A stretch of DNA of 64,000 nt from Brienomyrus brachyistius (taxonomy: Eukaryota; Chordata; Actinopteri; Osteoglossiformes; Mormyridae): positions 15,841,191 through 15,905,190 of the forward strand of contig NC_064540.1 in NCBI RefSeq assembly GCF_023856365.1, written 5' to 3'. Position numbers and translations under genes: made by a program. Below are positions 1 through 9,832 of this stretch, piece by piece. The notes beneath the pieces were generated by a model, which ran no database searches, had not been told where the DNA came from, and saw only the letters and a program-made list of their open reading frames with translations. Within the stretch, counting starts at the first letter, position 1, and the number at the start of each line of letters is the position of its first letter.

Positions 1-12
1 TCTGCAGACTCA

Positions 13-186
<174 letters not shown>

Positions 187-219
187 TTAGTGAAATCCTG
201 AATTCCTGTGGTGTCCTAC

Positions 220-292
220 CTGTACAGTCTGAACAGTGTAGATCTTTTTCAAATTGGACTCGCATTCAGCTGCTGTCGTTCCCGGCAATGAC
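220..292 (-). CDS. eif4e3: eif4e3 coding exon 2
   Basis: The 73-nt exon is preceded by an AAAG acceptor (294-293) and followed by a GTAGGA donor (219-214). It encodes 24 residues, [20 protein letters not shown] then QTVQ, which is the segment expected directly after WLDR in eIF4E3. It has no ATG of its own and is too short to be seen as an independent open frame. Its match to the family and the matching intron phase with exon 1 make it secure. Confidence 0.93.
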
Positions 293-1579
293 CTTTGGAG
301 AAAGACACAAATAGGAAAGACGACCCTGTTTCTTTTAGATAGTAAGAGAGCGACTTCTATTTTTAAAGGCCAAGCAGGTGACAGGACGGGCCTGACGAAG
401 GTCCCTGCCTTTGCTGGATCCCACCCACATACCGCAGTTCGTACACTTTCAGTTTCTATAGCAGTTTGGGCTAGGAAAACAACGCGACAATATGAAATGA
501 CCTTAACTGAAATAAGAACAGCAGAGGGCAGAGTTTTACACTAAATGAAAGCCGAGGCTAACGAAAAACATGATTAAATACGAACACTACCATTCAAACG
601 ACCGATACAGATAATACAATACACAGCAGTGTTCACTTGCAAAGAAACGTGTTAGACGTGAACAGCCCAGTGAAATAACTAAAGAGTTTAAAAACTTCAC
701 CTCAATCTGCGCAGACTGACTCCAGAAGACAGGAGAGAGTCCGGATCCAGCAAAAAGCGGCGCTGATTTACCACATTCCGCATCATTATCCACTTCATTT
801 ACACCGTGTAACAAACAGCGGGGTCGCCTTATGTAAAGCTGCCCGGGACCATGCAGAGATGCGAGCAGTCTGGGCGAAACTCATTTCCTGCAAAAATCCC
901 TTGCAGGTGTTTAAAAACCACATTAATACTGAGCCGCACTGCGCTGGTCACTGAAACCAGCAGTGAAATGAATGCGCTCATCCAGTTAGTCCCTGTGGAA
1001 GCGATACCAAGTGACACCAATGCATCTATTACATCTAGTTCACTGGCTATACCTAGTCCTGCAGCGAGCTGACTTTTACCGTATTAATTAAGAACAGCGT
1101 TAAGCAGCAAGCGGACTCCCATAGAATTAATGTTACAAATAGGCTACAGTAACCAAAAAGCACCGCGGCTGCTGGTTAGGTAACGCTGGTGGAATCGCGC
1201 TGGTTAACTGGCTCAGCACAGCGAGCGCTCATGGGTATTGGTAGGTGGGTAAGTCGGCCGGCTAGGCCGTGGGATTAGCAACACGGCTAAGCTGTAACCG
1301 CCCGTTTGATCGGCAGCCGCGGCTCGTTTCGCGAAAAGCCCTCCGATCTCGAGCGCTGAAATCCGGCGGCCAGGGACGCGCAGGGCCGGGGACGCTCCCG
1401 CACCTATCGAGCCAGAAAGTCCAGGCGGAGTGCAACGGCAGCGCCCTGCCGTCTTTGTCGCGACTCGTCGCGCTTTCGAGCTCCTTCTCGTCAATGTGGA
1501 TGCCGTCCTCCCGCTCGTCTGCCGCGTCGATCTGTGCCTCTGCGTCTGTCTGCAGGTCGGGGGCTGAACATAGCGCCAT
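220..1579 (-). CDS. eif4e3: eIF4E3, cap-binding translation initiation factor (5' part: exons 1-2; 3' part outside window)
   Basis: This gene encodes the class III eIF4E protein, a cytoplasmic mRNA 5'-cap binding factor of the eIF4E fold. Two coding exons are visible on the minus strand, 1404-1579 and 220-292. Joined, they read from the start ATG at 1577-1579 through [14 protein letters not shown] and then [10 protein letters not shown]...[12 protein letters not shown]. This matches the N-terminal part of vertebrate eIF4E3, including the WTFWLDR segment that opens the cap-binding fold. The junction is phase 2: AG from exon 1 plus G from exon 2 makes Arg. The acidic N-terminal tail of about 45 residues before ALPLHS is variable in the family. 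Positions 1-219 are intron 2 and no further exon was found there. The gene lies head-to-head with gpr27, about 2.9 kb apart. Identity is confident; the rest of the protein is not in the window. Confidence 0.93.
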
Positions 1580-1730
1580 GTCTCCGGCTCACTCCTGCTC
1601 TTCACCGTGAGATGGGCGACTGGCCGTCAAGCTGCCGCGTCAGCGCCGCCCGGCCGCAGCGCAGAAGTGCGTCAGACCGCGGAGCCGCATACGGGCGGTG
1701 CGACGCCGAGCCCGGGGTGTTACGGAGCTT
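1190..1730. promoter_or_regulatory. CpG island over eif4e3 first exon and promoter
   Basis: This segment is visibly much richer in G+C and CpG dinucleotides than its AT-rich flanks. It covers eif4e3 exon 1 and the sequence upstream of its start. It is the likely promoter island of eif4e3. No TATA box was recognised on the minus strand upstream of the start codon. Confidence 0.6.
1404..1579 (-). CDS. eif4e3: eif4e3 coding exon 1
   Basis: The exon starts at ATG 1579-1577, with G at -3 and G at +4, and opens [15 protein letters not shown]. The last complete codons read WTFWLD. The exon ends in AG followed by a GTGCGG donor at 1403-1402. Its length is 176 nt, or 58 codons plus two bases. It lies inside a CpG-dense segment, as expected for a housekeeping-type promoter. 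The open frame continues past the donor in the raw sequence, but that extension does not resemble the family. Confidence 0.93.
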
Positions 1731-2299
1731 AAAGCGAGAATGCAGTGCATCGCTTACGGAAACAGTCATTTTGTAAAAACTTCATTGTTACAGTGTAAGT
1801 GAAAGGGTTTGCATTGAAACATTTTTGTTTTATTTTGTTGATAAAATGAAACAATTAGTTTCAGGAAGCTATTTAACCTGTTACTTTACATTAATCTAAT
1901 GTAAGAGACATGATGATATGTTCAAAGTTGAAGGGTTTCGGTCCTTATATTGTTTTCTGGCTAACAATCCACGGTCCGTAAACAGGAGCAGAACTACAAG
2001 CTAAGACTGTGTTTATGTACCGATTTCAACAGACTGTTTTTCATAATTCGAATTAAAGCACAACATTACCACAGGAGCTGTTAGTTCCAGTATGGGCGAC
2101 TAATCAGTTCCACTCATGTCACAGAATTTACCAGAAACATTTCCCATCTAATAATACAGTTACAGTGTTTACATGGTCACTGGAAGGGGCAACCCATGTA
2201 TGGCCTACTGCAAGCGGGGCAGAGCTGTGGTTAGGTTATTTCAGGGCCATTGTGTATTCATTTTTAGGTGCTCCCTAATGTAAGCCCCTGGCACTGAGG

Positions 2300-2475
2300 T
2301 AACAATAATAATAATAAATTCCCATGGGGAACTCTCATTACACACCCCCACCCCACCAGCTGGCTGTGTAGGGCAGCCACCCATGGCGGCACCCAGGGAG
2401 CTGGGGGGTTAAGGGCCTTGCTCAAGCACGCGCAGATGTGATTTAGCCCACTGAGCCACAGGCTTGGGTGGTATG
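2300..2475 (-). repeat. SINE-like interspersed repeat fragment (minus orientation)
   Basis: The fragment contains GGGTTAAGGGCCTTGCTCAA followed by CCCACTGAGCCAC. This is the reverse of a head common in fish tRNA-derived SINEs, where a tRNA-like box is followed by CCTTGAGCAAGGCCCTTAACC. A related copy in the opposite orientation lies at 16205-16330. The ends are approximate and no target duplication was found. Confidence 0.5.
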
Positions 2476-2794
2476 CATAATCCCCGTGTTTGGTGATTCT
2501 CTTCAGGGGCCGATTGTATTAGCGCAAAAAACATAGCAACGTTGTTGCTGTGTTGTTACTAGTTGCGATAGCCCCACTTTTTCCATTTATCCTGACAGTC
2601 AGTCCTGATTGCCAAAATATTAAGCAAAAAGTTCCATCAAAGCTGGTGTTTGCCACCGTGTGTTACGTGTTGCCGTTTTACAGTTGAAAAATCATACTTT
2701 GAAGATATTTTTTTTCCATTGCCATATAAAATGTGACAAACCAGGTGCTATCAGTTCATCTATTTTCGGCAGATCCAGTAAATGATCGGGGTGA

Positions 2795-3030
2795 GTCTTC
2801 CACCTATCCCATCCGCATAGTGTAGGGGGCGCCCTGGACGGGATGCCAGTCCATCGTAAGGTACACACACCATGGGCAACTTAAAAGTAGGCCTACTTGT
2901 ATTAGGACAGTGGGAAGAAATGGCAGAACGCCAGAGGAAACCCGCATAACACAGGCACGTACAAATGACAGAATGACGGGCGCGTTATTTATACGACCTG
3001 CTACCCACCGTGCTGCCGATATTGGTGTTT
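2795..3030 (-). repeat. Degenerate fish SINE/L2-tail repeat copy
   Basis: The motifs GGACGGGATGCCAGTCCATC and AGAGGAAACCCGCATAACAC, then CCACCGTGCTGCCGAT, occur in the same order as in the full copy at 10364-10688. This is therefore an older, diverged member of that family in the same orientation. Boundaries are approximate. Confidence 0.6.
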
Positions 3031-3290
3031 GATAACAATACTTACAAATATTGTAACGGTAAGAGATGATGGCAGTTGCCGAGCAATGCCACATGTGTAA
3101 AGAAGACCTAATATTTCAGGCCATATGTATAGTCAGAAAAATAGCGGGCAATAAAAACATTTTCGGACAAAATTACGACTTTGGCGACTGAGAGTTAAAA
3201 CACCTACCTATCACTTTAAATATACGATTATTCGCAACCAAAAGCAATAGATAAAGCAAAACTTTTTAGAAAATATATTGTAATAAATCT

Positions 3291-3444
3291 AATGCATGTG
3301 AGAGTGCGTGGTGTGTGAGTGTGCCCTGCGATGGGCTGGCCCCCCATCCTGGGTTGTTCCCAGCCTCGTGCCCATTGCTTCCGGGATAGGCTCCGGACCT
3401 CCCGCGACCCAGTAGGATAAGCCGTTTGGAAAATGGATGGATGG
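3291..3444 (+). mobile_element. 5'-truncated SINE/L2-tail insertion with 16-bp target-site duplication
   Basis: The 154-bp insertion begins in the CCCTGCGATGGGCTGGCC part of the family and runs through TCCGGGATAGGCTCCGGACC to a GGATGGATGGAT tail. It is flanked by a perfect 16-bp direct repeat, ATATTGTAATAAATCT, at 3275-3290 and 3445-3460. This shows target-primed retrotransposition, and the intact duplication suggests fairly recent insertion. It shares its 3' half with the full-length copy at 10364-10688. Confidence 0.85.
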
Positions 3445-4487
3445 ATATTGTAATAAATCTGACCTGGATTGGGTTGGGTGAGAGTGAGAGTGAGGGCGTG
3501 TAAGTAACCCGATGACTGAAATAATTCCGCTCTGTGCCTTTAAAGAGTGAAAGGTGCGCGATCGTGGCCGTCCGCGCTGGGTATTCCAAATGAAATAATT
3601 AAGCGTACAAACCAAGGATGTTTTTTTTTCAATGGAGACTAAGTCATGCATCAGTTAATTCAGTGGTAGCGTATACATGTTTCGTTTGTTAGGTTATTTA
3701 ATGATTATCGGGAGAAGGAGTTGTAATCGTTACGGAGGATGAGCCGATGCATTTTCACGGCTTCAGCTCCGGGATTCCGCATATCGGATTTACCATCTCG
3801 CGTGCAGCCTCGCGCAGCCTCCGCTTCGCATTAACGTCGCGGGGCTTCGGCTTGTTACCGGAAGTTCATTTTTTGACAACTGCAAAAAACAGAAAGGCTG
3901 CGGGTGTATGTAATGTAGCGTCATGGTTTCTGGATGCTCGGACACATTCCTGCTTGTAACATAGATGAATAGTTTGGATGTTGATAATTAACTAGCTTTG
4001 GGGTCTGACTAATTATAGATTTTTTCTGCCAACACAAAGGAGCACGCCGCCAGTGGAATGGACATGTCGGCATTGTCTTTGTTTTTAGCGAGTATTTTGC
4101 ATATTGGGGATACCCTGTCTCGTCTTGCCTCTGGTTTTTTGTAGACGCAGGGAGAATATGGAGGCAGATATGACAATTTTGGAGAATGAAAAGAAACGGT
4201 GACTTCACCGCCTCGTAAGATGAATGTCAGGCGCGCCGCAGTGATGCTCAATATTACGAATAATATCGCATTTCATTTCTTCTCTCATGAAGCTTTAATT
4301 TAATTTTCCTTGAAATCTAAATGACAGCCCGTGCGCGTTAACAGGAGAAGCATGAGTCCGCTTATCGTTCAGACACTGGCAGTTTATTTCCCATGTCATC
4401 TGATACGTGATCGGCGAAGGGAAACCGGGTCTGCTTGATGTGGCTTGATAGAGACCGAGTGAGGCTGGCCGTATTGTGGATGCACGG

Positions 4488-5603
4488 ATGGCGAATACAA
4501 GCGAGCCGGGGCAAAGCGCCCCATCGCTGCAGAATTACGCCGCCACCGCATCTGCGGTGAAGCTCGCTTCTCTGGGGCTGATCATCTGCATGAGCCTGGC
4601 GGGGAACCTACTGATATCCTTCCTGGTGCTGAAAGACAGGAGTCTGCACAGAGCTCCCTATTACTTTCTTCTAGATTTGTGCTTGGCAGATATAGTGAGG
4701 TCTGTCGTGTGCTTTCCGTTCGTGATGGTATCCATCAGCAGCGGCTCCAGCTGGACCTACAGCGTAATAAGCTGCAAGATCATCGCCTTCATCGCGGTGC
4801 TCTTCTGTTTCCACGTAGCCTTTATGCTTTTCTGCATCAGTGTGACCCGATATATGGCAATCGCACACCACAGGTTTTATTCTAAACGGATGACATTTTG
4901 GACTTGCGTGGCCGTCATCTGCATGGTTTGGACCCTCTCTGTTGCAATGGCGTTCCCCCCAGTCTTCGACGTGGGCACCTACAAATTCATAAGGGAGGAA
5001 GAGCAGTGCATATTTGAGCACCGATACGTGAAGGCGAACGACACGCTGGGTTTCATGTTAATGCTGGTGGTCATCGTGGGTACCACGCACGTTGTTTACG
5101 TGAAGATGCTGTTTTTCGTTTACGACCATCGCAAGATGAAGCCTGCCCAGCTGGTCCCGGCCATAAGCCAGAACTGGACTTTCCATGGACCCGGTGCCAC
5201 CGGGCAAGCGGCGGCCAACTGGATCGCGGGGTTCGGACGTGGGCCCACGCCGCCGACCCTAGTAGGCATTAGGCAGGCGTCGCACAATCCCAGCAAGCGG
5301 CTTCTCGTCTTGGATGAATTCAAAATGGAAAAGAGGATCGGCAAGATGTTCTACATGATCACTCTGGGCTTTTTCCTGCTGTGGGCTCCCTACATCGTGG
5401 CGTGTTATCTCCGAGTGTTCGTGAAAGCCGGCACCATACCGCAGGTCTACCTGACTGCGGCGGTCTGGATGACGTTTGCGCAGGCGGCAGTGAATCCTAT
5501 TATATGCTTTATATTTAACAAGGAACTGAGGGTGCGCTTCAGAACGCGGTTTCCATGCTGTCTCAGCACACAGACCCCCATGGAGCCCTACTGTGTCATC
5601 TAA
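4488..5603 (+). CDS. gpr27: GPR27 (SREB1), orphan class A GPCR, single exon
   Basis: The gene encodes a 371-residue seven-helix receptor of the SREB family (GPR27, GPR85, GPR173), whose members are strongly conserved orphan receptors expressed in brain. The ATG at 4488 is chosen because MANTSEP matches the vertebrate GPR27 start; an upstream in-frame GTG is not used. Helix 1 carries GN at 39-40. Helix 2 carries LAD with Asp68. Helix 3 has Cys96, which would pair with Cys174 in loop 2. The usual DRY is TRY (120-122), a family trait. Trp148 marks helix 4, LLWAPY (297-302) helix 6 and NPIICF (336-341) helix 7. Loop 3 contains the SREB block NWTFHGPGATGQAAANW (229-245). Cys357-Cys358 may be palmitoylated. 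N-glycosylation sequons are at Asn3 and Asn184. The frame is intact, intronless and close to the human length (about 375). Confidence 0.97.
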   Translation: MANTSEPGQSAPSLQNYAATASAVKLASLGLIICMSLAGNLLISFLVLKDRSLHRAPYYFLLDLCLADIVRSVVCFPFVMVSISSGSSWTYSVISCKIIAFIAVLFCFHVAFMLFCISVTRYMAIAHHRFYSKRMTFWTCVAVICMVWTLSVAMAFPPVFDVGTYKFIREEEQCIFEHRYVKANDTLGFMLMLVVIVGTTHVVYVKMLFFVYDHRKMKPAQLVPAISQNWTFHGPGATGQAAANWIAGFGRGPTPPTLVGIRQASHNPSKRLLVLDEFKMEKRIGKMFYMITLGFFLLWAPYIVACYLRVFVKAGTIPQVYLTAAVWMTFAQAAVNPIICFIFNKELRVRFRTRFPCCLSTQTPMEPYCVI

Positions 5604-6265
5604 ACCTTCTGCGGTGTCTCTCTGGACTTTTTTTTTGAGCACTTTTGGATGATTTTTTTTCGCGGTATGAAAGTTATGAACATTCTTTTGTATTTATTTA
5701 ATAACGTTAGTCATGGTGAAGTTTCTTCCTGACTCTTCGTCATTGAATTTCTCTGGGTTATTGCTCTGACAGAATTCCTTGCAATAGCTCGCCCGAAATC
5801 CGGGCGCAGCTGACGTGGGAAAACTATGTTTTTGTAAAGATTTGTATGCATATATATATTTACCCAGTGACAGCACCAAATGATAATCTCATAAGGAAGG
5901 TATCTCTCAAAAGTGTGCGTCATTTCCGTGTAGGGGTTTTCTTGTTGGTGTAAATGCTAAAGACTAAATCTTTGCTTTCGTTATTTTTTTTTCTCAGCTG
6001 GTGGGGAAAACAGTAATGTTTGGCTAATGTTCGATAAGTCCAGCCCTTTGTGTGGATAGACTTACAGTCAAATCAAATTTCACTTTTTGTGCCAGTGAAT
6101 ATAATGTATGGATTTTGGAAATGTATTTGAAACGTTTCTTTCCATATTCTCTTGAGATAATGTAAAATTTTGATGATGAAACAGTTCATATTATAATGGC
6201 CTGTGTGCTGTTAAAATGTTTGCATTGTTTGTACTCAAAATAAATCATTACAAGTGATTGGATGA
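5604..6265 (+). other. gpr27: gpr27 3' untranslated region
   Basis: This is the AT-rich sequence after the stop codon. It runs to the first strong AATAAA signal, near 6239, plus a short cleavage distance. The end is inferred from the signal only. Longer transcripts cannot be excluded. Confidence 0.5.
6239..6244 (+). terminator. gpr27: gpr27 poly(A) signal AATAAA
   Basis: A canonical AATAAA lies about 640 nt after the gpr27 stop codon. T- and TG-rich sequence (GATTGGATGACTGTTTGAG) follows within 30 nt, as expected downstream of a cleavage site. Confidence 0.6.
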
Positions 6266-6591
6266 CTGTTTGAGTACCACAGCTCACCAAGAAAACTGAG
6301 TTCTTTTACTCAGGATTTTATTTTATGTGTGCCTTGAAGACACACGTGTGCATTTCCAGTTACCGCGGTGTCTGTTGTGATTTTCGCTGTGATCTGTTTC
6401 CCATACGATGCCCATTGCATAGCCATGGAATTTGTGGAGTGATATCTGACCTTTTTGAGGGTGAAGGAAAATTTGAGATTCATCTTGTTGTTGAGTGCAG
6501 GGCAGATGCCAGTTCAGAGTGAGTTTAATCTGGTTTTTAATTTAACAGGCTACCCCAGAGGGGGTTGGCGATCATCAAACAGCTTTCGTGT

Positions 6592-6608
6592 CCCCCCCCC
6601 CCCCCCCC
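6592..6608 (+). repeat. C17 homopolymer
   Basis: An uninterrupted run of 17 C. It is prone to length errors in sequencing and could form a G-quadruplex on the minus strand. Confidence 0.9.
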
Positions 6609-7086
6609 AACATCTTTACATAACATCCCAGGCGGTATACTTACCCCCTCCCTTTCAATACTCTGTCTGCTACTTTAAAGTGTAATTTTAAAGGCCATGC
6701 AATCACTACCTGCTCTTCACGCATCTGTGCCATGGGATACCCAGGGTAAAAGTGTGTTTTAGGTATTAGAACATTATAATTATGTTTTTAAAAACCATTT
6801 TCAGCCTTTGATGGTGCGCTCAGTGGGTAAAGGTTAAATGCTCTCTGGAACTATGAAACATTTGGGAGAACAGCCACTTTCAGGCATTCAGTATTAAGCA
6901 TAGTAATAAATCACTAAGTCTGTGGACTGAGATCAGGGGAGAATGAGTCGCTCCATGTTATAAGGAGCACAGGCCTGCAGTGATTTGATTGCAGTGCAGA
7001 ATGAGCTTATTAGTTCTGTCTGTCCCCGTGTTGGGCTATAGTGCTCATGTGAGCCCGTCAGCCATCCAGATCGCTCCCTGGGACAG

Positions 7087-7110
7087 GTGTGTGTGTGTGT
7101 GTGTGTGTGT
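7087..7110 (+). repeat. (GT)12 microsatellite
   Basis: Perfect GT dinucleotide repeat of 24 bases, followed by a short G run. Confidence 0.95.
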
Positions 7111-9519
7111 CTGGAGGGGGGGGAGCTTTGTAGAGTAGCTATTAATGGCTATATAAAGATGAAACTCCCACATAAGCCGTGGCCTTCTGGCAGTCCGTTA
7201 GCCGACACAGTGTTTCCACATGGCTCAGATATTTGCTAACTCCGCCTCCAGCTCCCCTCAGCATGTACGGGGGAATCAGCGTGACCTCTGATGATCCGCA
7301 CAGCCAGTGGGAATGTTCCGATGATGGGGTCGCTCCCCTTCAGACGTTTGCACTAACCTGTGACACACTCAGAACAGATAGATTTACATAAGGACACATT
7401 TACAAAGATGTGAAATAATTTGACCGGCATCGCATGTAAGGTGTCTCTGTCGCTTATCGTGTGTTTCATGGGTAAGGCTTCCATCTCACCCGTCCCTGTA
7501 CTGGAAAAGTGCTTGAGGGACGGGCGTACGGAAAGACAGACAGAAAGACGGATGATGTAGTAAAGATGTGCCCCAGCCTTCATTTTATTCCCTTCATTTT
7601 ATAAGGTCATTTTTTTTCGCCTTCTGTTAGCACACTATTCCCAGTGCTTGAGCTGACCCTGACCTCCGTTACGTCTATAAACACGAATTAAAGCGAGACG
7701 CTGATAAGACATGGAGGTCCTGCTGTGTGGAAGGCTCAGAGTGATACAGCCGGTCCGTATCAATCTGGTGGGATGCGGCGCTCCGGGTCCACGAGCCTCT
7801 CGGTTTGCTCGGAAAGAGTTGACGTCACCCTTCGGGATCAGGTGGCAGGCATGCATGTGGCTCCCCCGTGCCAAATGCCCGGGTCGACTGGCATGCCAGG
7901 CGGCACGTGAGGAACGTGCCCAGTTCTTGTCTGTCCTCCAGCATGTGCCAAGCACCACGCGGGCGTTAGGTATGGCCACGAGCTGGTGTTTCCATTTTTA
8001 CCCCTCCGGCATCGTTCAGGGCCTGCAAGCCGACTTCAGCAGAGAGCTTCTCATTTTTAGTATCTTATCTAATAGCGACACAGCGTTACCTCTAGGAAAG
8101 CACTGAGTGAGCATAAACAGTGGATGCACTGTAATATAACTTTGTTTCATTTGAACACCTTCAAGGTTGATTGCTCTTGTTCAGAATAACACGACTTTAG
8201 CTGGGTAGGGTAAAGCACGGTTAGATCGGAGCCATTCGATTTGCTAGCGGCGCTGTCATGTGACTGGGGGACCCCTGCTGGAGCAGCAGTGTGACATCAT
8301 CATCCCACTCAGGAAGGGGTACCTCCCCAGGGGGTACTTTTAGGATGGCTGCTCTCAGTGACTTTGAAGACCCATCAGGCACCTGGGACTTGCCAGTAAT
8401 TAGGGCATCATCGCGGCGTCAGACGCGGCTTAAGAGTCACGCACAGTGGGTCCGACACAGAGAGTGCAGCATTATGGGATTGCAGAGGGCAGGAGGGCAG
8501 AGGTACCATCCAGGTCCCAAAGAAACAGGGTGTTACTGTCGGAAGGTAAGGGCGGGGGGGCCATTATTAGCAAATGAGCTTCAGAAGTAACAGCAGTGAC
8601 TGTGCTCATATAAAAATAGATATATAAATAAACAGATAAATTTAAACCTAGGAAATGTATTTTTATGGTGTACGTCCATCTCTCCCACCACCACTAGCGA
8701 GTCTGCTGAGACCATAGGGAAGTCAAACAAATAAAAGCTGGTGTGTTTTTAGCACCCAGGTCAGTGCTATTTGTGTCCATTCGTAGCTTTACACTGGACC
8801 TCGGGGGCTGTTTGCGTACACAGGATACAAGAAGCCCACGGGGGGCCCATGAGATGATCGCTTTTCCAGATGACCTTGTCAGGGAAACGAGTGAAACAAG
8901 ACTAGTAAAACTCCTGCGTGTTACAGAGGTGATGATGTCGCCGGAAAACCAACGTGACGATAAGACGGCATTTGAAGCCGAGTTGAAGCGATGACGGCCA
9001 TTTTCCAGAGTGTCACTTAGCAAAGACACGTCTGGTCTATTTTAATGGGATGAGAAAATGGCACGAAAGTTCAAATTGGACCCTAAAAACCAGCATTTAA
9101 TGAACATGTGAGTCTCACATTCCTGGGATAATGAACTAATGGAGCTCTCAGGCTTCACATAAAGCCGCTATTCAGGAGTTTATCTTTTCATAACATGTTA
9201 AAATAAGTAATGCGAAAAATGCTCAGTTAGTTGAGGGACAGTTAAAATGCCTGGACATGGTTACACAGATGCAGGATCCTTTATTTACAGGAAACACTGA
9301 AAAGGGGGAGCATCGGATTCCCCAATTAAACAAAATAACTGGAATCACTACAGCATTATTGCTAACAGGGTGGATTCGGAACAGCACACACCCCTGTTCT
9401 TATTCGAGAACAATTTATCCAGGACTACAAATCTTCAAGGCAAAATTGAGTTAAAGCTATGAAGGACTTTAATCCAAAGAATGTCTTATTTACGACTGTG
9501 CCCAGCATAAAGGTTTATG

Positions 9520-9610
9520 TTTCTTTATTTATAGAGCACTTTTAAACAACAGGAGCTGAACCTGAAGTGCTGTACAGACCATATTTACATTCATCAGAGT
9601 AAGGCAACAC
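9520..9610. repeat. Possible dispersed repeat fragment in prok2 3' UTR
   Basis: The TTTATTTATAGAGCACTTTT ... GAAGTGCTGTACAG pattern resembles a common teleost dispersed sequence with a terminal AGCGCTTTACAG-like motif. It rests on pattern memory only and has no duplication or internal support. Confidence 0.3.
9524..9529 (-). terminator. prok2: Candidate prok2 poly(A) signal AATAAA
   Basis: TTTATT on the plus strand reads AATAAA on the minus strand, 178 nt after the prok2 stop. It lies at the edge of a sequence that itself resembles a dispersed fish repeat (about 9520-9610), so the signal may have been supplied by that insertion. Confidence 0.45.
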
Positions 9611-9706
9611 ATCTGACTGTATAAATAGAATACAGATATATTCCTAAAACTTCTTGAGACCAGAATCACGGAAACAGCTGAAACAGAGGTTCTGCGCTCC
9701 ATCCTC

Positions 9707-9832
9707 TCAGAAATAGTAATCTTGGACTTTGTATAAAGGCAGGCATTTGGATTTTGCGTCATCTGTCCTGACACATGCCAGGTTGGGCAGGCAGGGACAT
9801 GTGTGGTGAAGCCTCTTCCCGAAGAAGGGGAC
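9707..9832 (-). CDS. prok2: prok2 exon 3 (last four cysteines and stop)
   Basis: A GCAAACAG acceptor (9840-9833) precedes [20 protein letters not shown] and a tail ending [14 protein letters not shown], with TGA at 9709-9707. It has 41 residues and was found by reading the minus strand for the expected HHTCPC motif. VPFF-x-(K/R)R and CPCLP are family hallmarks. No exon matching the basic insert of the long human PROK2 isoform was noticed in intron 2. Confidence 0.93.
   Translation of the reverse strand, partial: VPFFGKRLHHTCPCLPNLACVRTDDAKSKCLPLYKVQDYYF

Larger units (their letters stand above)
1731..4487. other. Intergenic spacer between eif4e3 and gpr27 (includes gpr27 5' region)
   Basis: No gene is recognised here. 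The spacer holds repeat fragments at about 2300-2475, 2795-3030 and 3291-3444, a short AAT run near 2306-2322, and otherwise unique AT-rich sequence. The last few hundred bases before 4488 must include the 5' untranslated region and promoter of gpr27. No clear TATA box was seen there. Confidence 0.5.
6266..9523. other. Intergenic region between gpr27 and prok2 (convergent 3' ends)
   Basis: No gene is recognised. A C17 run lies at 6592-6608 and a (GT)12 microsatellite at 7087-7110. Several open frames of 60-131 codons occur on both strands (for example 7711-8106). They lack family resemblance, overlap one another in several frames and look like chance frames in GC-richer sequence. Confidence 0.5.

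Noticed and set aside
1213..1605. 130-codon minus-strand frame over the eif4e3 first exon
   Set aside because: It is a different frame from the eif4e3 exon and only reflects the CpG-rich composition.
4476..4487. Upstream GTG start for gpr27
   Set aside because: Vertebrate genes initiate at ATG, and MANTSEP at 4488 matches the family's N-terminus.
7711..8106. 131-codon plus-strand frame between gpr27 and prok2
   Set aside because: It is overlapped by frames on both strands, shows no family resemblance and has no splice or poly(A) context.
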